Source: Candidatus Pelagibacterales bacterium (lineage in GTDB: Bacteria > Pseudomonadota > Alphaproteobacteria > TMED109). From it: DNA of 9,491 nucleotides. Shown in pieces: positions 1 through 6,242 of this stretch (within the stretch, counting starts at the first letter, position 1; each line of letters begins with the position of its first letter). The translations under genes were made by a program, and so were the position numbers. The notes beneath the pieces are model-generated. The model did not search any database. It was not told the DNA's origin and saw nothing but the letters and a program-made list of their open reading frames with translations. The stretch spans positions 1-9,491 of the forward strand of contig NYVM01000016.1 in the NCBI GenBank assembly GCA_002684605.1, given 5' to 3'.

Positions 1-1
1 T

Positions 2-574
2 ACTGGAAGAGTTCCAAATACTAAGGGTTTAGGTTTAGGTGATATAGGTGTTAAAACAGGTTTAGTTGGTGAAATTATTGTGGATAAAAATAATCAAACT
101 AACATAGATAATATTTATGCCATAGGAGATGTTACAAATAGGATTAATCTTACACCAGTTGCTATAGCTGAAGGGCAAGTTTTTTCTGATAATTATTTTG
201 GTGGCATGACTCGAGTTTGTGATTATGAAAATGTTGCATCAGCGGTTTTTTCACAGCCGGCTATAGGAGTAGTAGGAGTTAATGAATTAGAGGCAAATAA
301 TTTATATGGTGAAGATGGTGGTATAGAGGTTTATAAGACTTCTTTTAAACCTATGAAGCAAACTCTAGGAGGAAGAGATACTAAAATATTTATGAAAATG
401 ATAGTTAGAAAGAAAGATAATAAAGTTATAGGTATTCATGCTATAGGAGATGATATGCCAGAAATAATTCAAATTTGTGGAGTTGCTATCAAAGCAGGAG
501 CAACTAAGGATGATTTTGATAATACAATGGGTATTCACCCCACTGCTGCAGAAGAACTCGTAACATTAAAATAG
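2..574 (+). CDS. gor: Glutathione reductase, C-terminal part (gene cut by the window start)
   Basis: This is the 3' end of a flavin disulfide reductase, open from base 2 to a TAG at 572-574 (190 codons visible). The GTG at base 80 is an internal valine and not a start, because conserved sequence (TGRVPNTKGLGL) lies in frame upstream. The piece covers the end of the NAD(P)H/FAD region, the conserved FAD-contacting stretch YAIGDVTNRINLTPVAIAEG, and the whole dimer-interface domain. The ending MGIHPTAAEELVTLK carries the His-Glu pair that serves as acid/base for glutathione in glutathione reductases. The family reduces glutathione disulfide with NADPH in the cytoplasm. The redox-active CxxxxC motif is upstream of the window and cannot be checked. 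Dihydrolipoamide dehydrogenase and mercuric reductase share the fold, but the INLTPVAIAEGQ and GIHPTAAEE wording and the following DAHP synthase gene favour glutathione reductase. Confidence 0.93.
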   Translation, partial: TGRVPNTKGLGLGDIGVKTGLVGEIIVDKNNQTNIDNIYAIGDVTNRINLTPVAIAEGQVFSDNYFGGMTRVCDYENVASAVFSQPAIGVVGVNELEANNLYGEDGGIEVYKTSFKPMKQTLGGRDTKIFMKMIVRKKDNKVIGIHAIGDDMPEIIQICGVAIKAGATKDDFDNTMGIHPTAAEELVTLK

Positions 575-605
575 AACTTTAATGTAATAAAAGCTTGTAA
601 ATAAA

Positions 606-622
606 GATTACTCGCAGTAATC
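606..622. repeat. Perfect inverted repeat between gor and the DAHP synthase gene
   Basis: GATTACT (606-612) and AGTAATC (616-622) are perfect inverted copies separated by CGC. The repeat sits 31 bases after the gor stop and 46 bases before the DAHP synthase start. It could be a weak terminator hairpin for gor, but no run of T follows it (the next bases are ATAATGC). It could also be an operator half-site pair. The rest of the 94-bp gap is AT-rich, with no convincing -35/-10 pair. Confidence 0.45.
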
Positions 623-668
623 ATAATGCTCAATAATATTTAATTAATGTATTTTAGGTAATAAAATT

Positions 669-2018
669 ATGAATTCTAATTGGTCTATAGATTCTTGGAG
701 AAAGTTTCCTATAAAACATCAACCAGTTTATTCAGATTTAAATAAACTTCAAGATGTAGAAAACAAGCTAAAAACTCTTCCTCCTTTAGTATTTGCTGGA
801 GAGGCTAGAACATTAAAAGAAAAATTAGCTGAAGTATCCGAAGGGAAAGGTTTTTTATTACAAGGAGGAGACTGTGCTGAGTCTTTTGCTGAATTTAACG
901 CAGATAATTTAAGAGATTCATTTAGAGTAATACTTCAAATGGCAGCTGTATTAACATATGGAGCTTCACTTCCTATAGTAAAAGTTGGTCGTTTAGCTGG
1001 ACAATTTGCAAAACCTAGATCAGATTCTTTTGAAATAAGAGATAATGTTAAGCTTCCATCTTATTTGGGAGATATTGTAAATGGTATAGAGTTTGAAGAA
1101 TTAGCGAGAGATCCAGATCCTGAAAGAATGCTTAAAGCTTATAGTCAAGCAGCATCAGCTCTAAATCTTTTAAGAGCTTTTGCAACTGGGGGTTATGCTG
1201 ATTTACATGAAGTTCATCGTTGGAATTTAGAATTCTTAGAAGGAAGTAGCCAAGATAATAAATACAGAGTGATAGCAGATCGTATTGGTGATTGCTTAAA
1301 TTTTATGAAGGCATGCGGCATTAATAAAAATACTGCAGGTTTAGTGTCTAAAGTAGATTTTTTTACATCCCACGAAGCTCTATTATTAGGATATGAACAG
1401 AGCTTAACGCGAATTGATAGTATTACAGAAGAATATTATGACTGTTCTGCACATATGTTGTGGATAGGTGAAAGAACTAGAGGTTTAGACGAGGCTCATA
1501 TTGAGTTTATGAGAGGAATAGGAAACCCTATTGGTGTAAAAGTCGGCCCTACAATGAGTAGTGAAGATATAATAAACTTAATTGATAAATTAAACCCAGA
1601 AAATGAAGCTGGTAAGCTTACTTTAATAGCAAGGATGGGAAAAGATAAAATAGGTGATGTTTTGCCAGGACTAGTTAGAAAAGTTCATAATGAAGGAAAA
1701 AAAGTAGTTTGGTCATGTGACCCAATGCATGGTAATACTTTTAAAGCTCAGACAGGGTATAAGACTAGAGCATTTGATAATATAATGAGTGAAGTAGTAC
1801 AATTCTTTCAAATTCATAGATCTGAAGGTACTTATGCTGGAGGTATTCACTTAGAAATGACTGGTCAAGATGTTACAGAGTGTGTTGGTGGATCGCAAGA
1901 AATTAAGGAAGAAAACCTTGGAGATAGATATCATACTCATTGTGACCCGAGACTAAATGCAAATCAGGGATTAGAGTTAGCTTTTATACTTGCTGAAGAG
2001 TTAAGCAAATATAGATAA
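669..2018 (+). CDS. aroG: Class II 3-deoxy-7-phosphoheptulonate (DAHP) synthase
   Basis: This enzyme condenses phosphoenolpyruvate with erythrose 4-phosphate to give DAHP, the committed step to chorismate and the aromatic amino acids; it is cytoplasmic. At 449 residues it has the usual length of the plant/Mycobacterium-type class II family, which is unrelated in sequence to E. coli AroF/G/H. The four metal ligands are recognisable: Cys69 in QGGDCAES, His354 in CDPMHGNT, Glu396 in [10 protein letters not shown] and Asp426 in HCDPRLN. The spacing from His to Glu (42) and Glu to Asp (30) matches what I recall for the M. tuberculosis enzyme. Substrate-binding stretches [12 protein letters not shown] (107-118) and [13 protein letters not shown] (283-295) are intact. 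The ATG at 669 has a weak TAGG ribosome site about 10 bases upstream. The N-terminus ([16 protein letters not shown]) is typical, so the start is secure. The gene follows gor on the same strand, an arrangement known in alphaproteobacteria. Only 10 bp separate its stop from that of the convergent apbE. The symbol is not standardised for class II enzymes. Confidence 0.96.
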   Translation: MNSNWSIDSWRKFPIKHQPVYSDLNKLQDVENKLKTLPPLVFAGEARTLKEKLAEVSEGKGFLLQGGDCAESFAEFNADNLRDSFRVILQMAAVLTYGASLPIVKVGRLAGQFAKPRSDSFEIRDNVKLPSYLGDIVNGIEFEELARDPDPERMLKAYSQAASALNLLRAFATGGYADLHEVHRWNLEFLEGSSQDNKYRVIADRIGDCLNFMKACGINKNTAGLVSKVDFFTSHEALLLGYEQSLTRIDSITEEYYDCSAHMLWIGERTRGLDEAHIEFMRGIGNPIGVKVGPTMSSEDIINLIDKLNPENEAGKLTLIARMGKDKIGDVLPGLVRKVHNEGKKVVWSCDPMHGNTFKAQTGYKTRAFDNIMSEVVQFFQIHRSEGTYAGGIHLEMTGQDVTECVGGSQEIKEENLGDRYHTHCDPRLNANQGLELAFILAEELSKYR

Positions 2019-2028
2019 TACTTAATTA

Positions 2029-2919
2029 TTATGTATTTATTATAAATTTTGCATCTGAAAAATATTTTATTAATTCTTCTCTTACAATTTTGCTGGATAT
2101 TGCATACGTTGTTGAAAGTCCATCTGCTAATGTAGCGGAATTAGCAATTACTGTTGTTTTTGAAGGAATGTCTAAAGCCGCATTATAAATATTTGCATTA
2201 AATAAGTGACTTTTTTTATTTGGAAGTATTGTGCTCCTTGCTTCACTTACGGAAAACCCTTTATTTGTAATATCAATAGTATTATTATTAATATTTAATA
2301 ACCATTTCTTCCCATGAGGAGCTAATCCTGATGATCTTCCTTCTCCAAAATTAATTAAATGGTTTTTTATTCCTGAATTTAATAAAATTTCATGTACTCT
2401 ATCAGTTAATATTCCTTGTGCTAAAGCATTGAGTGTTATCTCTGTATTTTTATTTAATAATACTATTTTATTTTTGGAAACATCAATATTATTAAACCCT
2501 ATACCATCTGAAATAAGTTTTTTTCCAGAAGAATATGCATTCCATATAGGTTGTACAGTTATATCAAATGATCCTTTACTAATATTAAAAAAATTTTCAG
2601 AAATGTTTATCGCATTTAATAATTCTGAGCATGGATTAAGAATAATTTTTTCTTTATTTAGCAAATTAATTTTACTGGAGGCATCTTGTAAATAAAAAAT
2701 TTTATCTAATCTATCTATTTCTGAACTAACTATTGTTATAATTTTTTCTAAATGTTTTTTATTTTTAGTATAAACCTTCAATTCTATAGGGTTACCTAAT
2801 GCCGAGCCTTTCCAGTGATAATTATATATATTTTTATTAGCAAAACTAGTATATGGAATCATACCAATCGCACTTGCTGTTATTTTAATAATATTTCTTC
2901 TTGTTATAATGTTTTGCAT
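2029..2919 (-). CDS. apbE: FAD:protein FMN transferase, ApbE/NosX type
   Basis: ApbE enzymes work in the periplasm. They split FAD and attach FMN covalently to a threonine in partners such as NqrC, RnfG and NosR. The 296-residue product starts with MQNIITRRNIIKITASAIGM, a twin-arginine-like signal followed by a short hydrophobic run, which agrees with export; NosX-type ApbE proteins commonly use Tat. Family motifs are FDITVQPIW (118-126), LNALAQGILTDRV (163-175), INFGEGRSSGLAPHG (189-203) and ATLADGLSTT (262-271), where Asp266 and Thr270 match the usual metal-binding pair. The AQG wording, in place of the usual AKG, resembles the NosX branch. The usual HxxDP segment is degenerate: His238-Leu-Phe-Asn241, with Asn in place of Asp and no PxTG. 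The ATG lies 1 bp after the stop of the nosR-like gene, so translation is probably coupled. The likely job is to flavinylate that protein. No separate terminator fits in the 10 bp before the facing DAHP synthase gene. Confidence 0.9.
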   Translation of the reverse strand: MQNIITRRNIIKITASAIGMIPYTSFANKNIYNYHWKGSALGNPIELKVYTKNKKHLEKIITIVSSEIDRLDKIFYLQDASSKINLLNKEKIILNPCSELLNAINISENFFNISKGSFDITVQPIWNAYSSGKKLISDGIGFNNIDVSKNKIVLLNKNTEITLNALAQGILTDRVHEILLNSGIKNHLINFGEGRSSGLAPHGKKWLLNINNNTIDITNKGFSVSEARSTILPNKKSHLFNANIYNAALDIPSKTTVIANSATLADGLSTTYAISSKIVREELIKYFSDAKFIINT

Positions 2920-2920
2920 A

Positions 2921-4981
2921 TTAGGCTACTCTAACTTTAAATTTTTCTATTTTAACTAAAGGAGGACATCTTTTGGCATCCACATATTCTAATTGACAAT
3001 CTAAACATCTAAAACATTCACTCATAATAATTTTCCCCTTATCTTTTCCTTTTGAAGGAATAGCATTTACCGGACAAGACGTTGAGCATAAATTACATGG
3101 ACTTCCACACTCCTCTCTTCTTTTAAGATTATCAGTAATTCTTAATTTTCCAATTACTGCTAAACCAGCACCTAAAGGACAAACAAACCTACAAAAACCT
3201 CTTTCCATAAAAGCACTTAAACATAAAAGAGCAATAGCATAACTAACATAGGGTATACCACGGTTAAAATGTCTCATTATAGCTGTTTTAAAAGGCTCTA
3301 CTTCCGCTAATGTAGTAGCAGTTTCCATAGATATAAAGGACATTCCGATAATAGTAACTAGAATAAAATATTTTATGGTCCATAATTTAGTATAATATTT
3401 TTCTGGAATTTCTTTTTTCTTTATACCTAAATTTTTAGCAACCCAACCAATTAACTCTTGTAATGCTCCGAAAGGGCAAAGCCATCCGCAAAACAATCCT
3501 CTTCCTAATATTAAAGCAGAAATTATTGTAAAAGCTAAGATAATAAATATTAACGGGTCTATTAAAAAATAATTTAAATCTGCACCAGTTATGGGTATTC
3601 TAATTAGTGACAAAATATTAAAAATTGATAATTGTGCGCCCGCATACCATCCAATCCAAATTAGTGTAAAGCTTAAGTAGGAAATTCTTATATACTTAAA
3701 TATATTTCTATATTTACTCATTTTATCTTGAAATATTGTAATAAGACTAAGTATTACTAAAGCAAGTGACAATATTAATATTCTAAATTTTGATTCTAGC
3801 CATACATTTACCCACATTGCTAATTCTTTTTCAGGCTTAATAATAAGTTTATCACTTAGGATATAAGGTATAATAATTTTCTGAGATGAGTTTTCTTCAT
3901 TAAAGTAGGATATTTCTAAATACCAAGGTTTAATAGGGTTAAAATTTTTCTCTGCCAATATTCTAAATAATGAAATTTCTTTATATTTTGGTGCGTTTTG
4001 GGCATTAACTTTTGAAAGCCTTGTATGGTCTGTCGCTTTAAATGTAATAATATTACCTTCTTGAATTACTCTAATTCTTTCAAAATTTTTAGTTCTTCTC
4101 CAGTCACTTCCTTTGAAAGAATAGCCTGTAGCAGCTATTACTATCGCATAATCTTTTGCATCATATAGAGACATAATTTTATCATATCTCCATTCTCCAA
4201 GAATATTATTTCCTATTGATCTAGGATTATTCAATCCAATAGCTATATCCATAAAAATTTTTTCTGAAGTGGATGTTTCTTTTAAGCGTGGTAAATTTAT
4301 GATTTTATCAGGTAGACCTATATTATAAAATTTTTCTTTAGCTTCTTTCAATAATATTCTTTTAGTAGTTATATAACCTTTTTCTAATAATTGATCCCAG
4401 TTCAAATTTTCTACTTTTAGAAAGTCTAATCTATTACCATTTTTAACCCCAAAAAGATTTGCTGATATTGCAGCACTTCTTGCAGATTTAAATAAGGCTT
4501 CATGCATTAAATTTGAAGATATTGTTCCTCTATGTAGGGTATCAGCACGTAAAGGGGCTCCTTTAGAAACTCTAGGTAATCCTTTAGATACATCAAGCCC
4601 TTCAGAGTTTTTAACAAAATCTTCCAAATACTCTTCACTGATATCATGTACAAATAGAGGTTCATTATGATAGGTTAAAGTTGCACCTGCTATAGTTCCG
4701 TTAGTATTTAGTCCTACCATTATTTCATAGGGCTGACGATCATAACCAAGTGATTTAACCATATCCCATGTTGAAAAAATATAACCTAGAAGTGTACCGT
4801 TACTTTTAATTTCTAAAATTCTTTTATCTATGGCATTAATATTAGTTTCATCATAAGGAGGGAAATATTCTATAATTAAAGATTTTTCTAATCTATCTTC
4901 TATATTTCCAGTAATTTCAGCATAACTAAAATTTACATTAAGCAAGAAAAAGATAGAAATTAATAGAGCGATATTTTTCAT
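2921..4981 (-). CDS. nosR: NosR/NirI-family membrane flavo-iron-sulfur electron-transfer protein
   Basis: The 686-residue product has the full NosR layout. A signal peptide (1-21, ending FSYA) leads into a periplasmic FMN-binding region (about 55-180). A threonine in LHRGTISSNLMHEAL (Thr153) sits where NosR and RnfG carry covalent FMN. A further extracytoplasmic region extends to about 390. Hydrophobic helices lie near 399-417, 433-453, 472-493, 536-553 and 577-593. Two CxxxCP motifs (Cys498/Cys502 and Cys597/Cys601) lie at membrane edges. The cytoplasmic tail has two ferredoxin-type 4Fe-4S sites: Cys625, 629, 632, 636 (ending CP) and Cys656, 659, 662, 672 (ending CPP). In nitrous-oxide reducers NosR carries quinol-derived electrons to NosZ, and NirI is its paralogue near nitrite reductase. 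Neither partner is in this window, so the acceptor is unknown and the symbol denotes the family only. A GGGAG ribosome site (4992-4996) lies 10 bases before the ATG. The gene is co-transcribed with the downstream apbE, whose product would load its FMN. Confidence 0.9.
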   Translation of the reverse strand: MKNIALLISIFFLLNVNFSYAEITGNIEDRLEKSLIIEYFPPYDETNINAIDKRILEIKSNGTLLGYIFSTWDMVKSLGYDRQPYEIMVGLNTNGTIAGATLTYHNEPLFVHDISEEYLEDFVKNSEGLDVSKGLPRVSKGAPLRADTLHRGTISSNLMHEALFKSARSAAISANLFGVKNGNRLDFLKVENLNWDQLLEKGYITTKRILLKEAKEKFYNIGLPDKIINLPRLKETSTSEKIFMDIAIGLNNPRSIGNNILGEWRYDKIMSLYDAKDYAIVIAATGYSFKGSDWRRTKNFERIRVIQEGNIITFKATDHTRLSKVNAQNAPKYKEISLFRILAEKNFNPIKPWYLEISYFNEENSSQKIIIPYILSDKLIIKPEKELAMWVNVWLESKFRILILSLALVILSLITIFQDKMSKYRNIFKYIRISYLSFTLIWIGWYAGAQLSIFNILSLIRIPITGADLNYFLIDPLIFIILAFTIISALILGRGLFCGWLCPFGALQELIGWVAKNLGIKKKEIPEKYYTKLWTIKYFILVTIIGMSFISMETATTLAEVEPFKTAIMRHFNRGIPYVSYAIALLCLSAFMERGFCRFVCPLGAGLAVIGKLRITDNLKRREECGSPCNLCSTSCPVNAIPSKGKDKGKIIMSECFRCLDCQLEYVDAKRCPPLVKIEKFKVRVA

Positions 4982-4991
4982 ATATAAATAT

Positions 4992-4996
4992 CTCCC
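4992..4996 (-). promoter_or_regulatory. Shine-Dalgarno site of the nosR-like gene
   Basis: Reading the minus strand, GGGAG lies 10 bases before the ATG at 4981. It is one of the few clear ribosome sites in this window and fixes the start, which is also supported by the signal peptide that follows. Confidence 0.7.
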
Positions 4997-5063
4997 AATT
5001 AATATTTATGAAAAAATTAACTATTAACAGATAACAAGATAAAGTATAGTTTTTTCAAATAAA

Positions 5064-6221
5064 GTGTTTTATATAATTCTTATTAAAAATGGAAGAATTT
5101 TGTCTGATTTTGAAGCTGATATAGAATTAAGAACTGATCATTATTTCAAATTAACTAAAAAAGTTGTTGAAAAACATGGTGATGTTGATGTTACTTATGC
5201 AGTATTTATGCGCAGGCCAGTAATTTACTGTCCTAAAATTGCAATGGACTGGATATCATCTGTAGTTACTTCCAGGGGGCATAAATTAAATATACAAGAA
5301 TGCTTCATAGAAGGAGCATGGGTAGGTGCTGGTGAAGTTCTAATGTACATATCTGGAAAATTAAGTGTTTTAACAGACTTAGAAACATTATATCTTCAAA
5401 AATTAGGAGGGGCATGTGTAGCAGCTTATAATACCTTTGGCATGGCAAGTGATTTACCAAAGGTAGGTTTTATAGCGATGGATGCTAGGCACTGTGCAGG
5501 AGCAGAAATGCAAGAACTTATGGCATATGGCGCTTCTGTAGGATCTAAAAAGGCTCAAAAGGAGCAGGGTGCTATTGGGTTTATAGGAAGTGCCAATGAT
5601 ATAACCTCTCATTTTTTTGGAAAAAAGCATGGAATGGGTACTATGCCTCATGCTTTAGTTGGTTACGCAGGCTCAACAGTTAAAGCAGCAATTATGTTTG
5701 CAAATACTTATCCAAATAGTCCTTTGACAGTGTTAGTTGATTACTTTGGCAAAGAGGTTTCCGATGCTTTAGAAGTATGTGAAGCAATGAAGGACATAGC
5801 TAATAATGGAGCTCTGTCACTTAGAGTAGATACTCATGGAGGAAGGTTTGTAGAAGGTTTAGATACTGCTAAATCTTATGAATTATTAGATAAAAATGCA
5901 TCTCATGCTATTCGTACTTTCAGAACTGAGCAAGAATTAAAATGGTTGGTTGGAACAGGAGTAAGTGCTGCAGCAATATGGCATTTAAGGTTAGCTTTAG
6001 ATAGCAAAGGGTGGAATAAGGTTAAAATAGTTGCTTCTAGTGGATTTAGTCCAGAAAAATGTAAGCTTATGGCTAGTGTAGGTGCGCCAATAGATATCAT
6101 TGGCACAGGTTCTTATATACCTGATAGTTGGTCAGAAACATATGCTACAGCTGATATTATAGAATATGACGGTGTTAAAAGGGTTAAAATAGGACGTGAA
6201 TTTTTATTACCTAGTAATTAA
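5064..6221 (+). CDS. pncB: Nicotinate phosphoribosyltransferase-like protein (NAD salvage); start uncertain
   Basis: The family converts nicotinate, PRPP and ATP to nicotinate mononucleotide in the cytoplasm (Preiss-Handler salvage). The product, 385 residues from the GTG at 5064, resembles the shorter alphaproteobacterial form of about 390 residues. Conserved blocks are ELRTDHYF (21-28), VTYAVFMRRPV (43-53), AMDARHCAGAEMQELMAYGA (138-157), GTMPHALVGYAGST (192-205), VDTHGGRFVEGLD (255-267), LVGTGVSAAAIW (295-306), VASSGFSPEKC (323-333) and GTGSYIP (347-353), the last of these being phosphate-binding in this fold. No ATG is in frame before the first conserved block. The options are GTG 5064 or TTG 5100; TTG has GGAAG (5091-5095) just upstream and lies downstream of a TATAAT box, so it may be the true start and would give 373 residues. 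The gene is followed after 21 bp by nadE, which acts later in the same pathway, and this supports the assignment. Exact substrate preference is inferred from family and context. Confidence 0.85.
   Translation: MFYIILIKNGRILSDFEADIELRTDHYFKLTKKVVEKHGDVDVTYAVFMRRPVIYCPKIAMDWISSVVTSRGHKLNIQECFIEGAWVGAGEVLMYISGKLSVLTDLETLYLQKLGGACVAAYNTFGMASDLPKVGFIAMDARHCAGAEMQELMAYGASVGSKKAQKEQGAIGFIGSANDITSHFFGKKHGMGTMPHALVGYAGSTVKAAIMFANTYPNSPLTVLVDYFGKEVSDALEVCEAMKDIANNGALSLRVDTHGGRFVEGLDTAKSYELLDKNASHAIRTFRTEQELKWLVGTGVSAAAIWHLRLALDSKGWNKVKIVASSGFSPEKCKLMASVGAPIDIIGTGSYIPDSWSETYATADIIEYDGVKRVKIGREFLLPSN
5072..5077 (+). promoter_or_regulatory. Possible -10 box for the pncB-nadE-trmJ operon
   Basis: A perfect TATAAT lies here, just after the divergent gap between the nosR-like gene and pncB. 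No good -35 is seen at the right distance (the T-rich run at 5049-5056 is the nearest), and chance matches are common in DNA this AT-rich. If it is used, transcription would begin near 5084. That would exclude the GTG at 5064 as the start and favour TTG 5100. Confidence 0.3.
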
Positions 6222-6242
6222 AACAAATAAATAATAATTTTA

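Noticed and set aside
80..574. Separate short gene starting at GTG 80
   Set aside because: The frame is open to the window edge and encodes conserved glutathione reductase sequence upstream, so this is the end of a longer gene.
2429..2695. Plus-strand open frame of 88 codons inside apbE
   Set aside because: It lies wholly within the apbE coding region on the other strand, has no family match or ribosome site, and the apbE frame carries clear motifs.
5089..5124. Eleven-codon leader peptide ORF overlapping the start of pncB
   Set aside because: It overlaps the likely pncB coding start, has no runs of regulatory codons and no hairpin pair for attenuation. It is better explained as a frame or start ambiguity.
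5454..5651. Minus-strand open frame of 65 codons inside pncB
   Set aside because: It is antisense to the conserved DARHCAGAEM region; its composition looks like a mirror of the real gene.
5903..6106. Minus-strand open frame of 67 codons inside pncB
   Set aside because: It is antisense to the conserved GTGVSAAAIW and SSGFSPEKC blocks, with no independent support.
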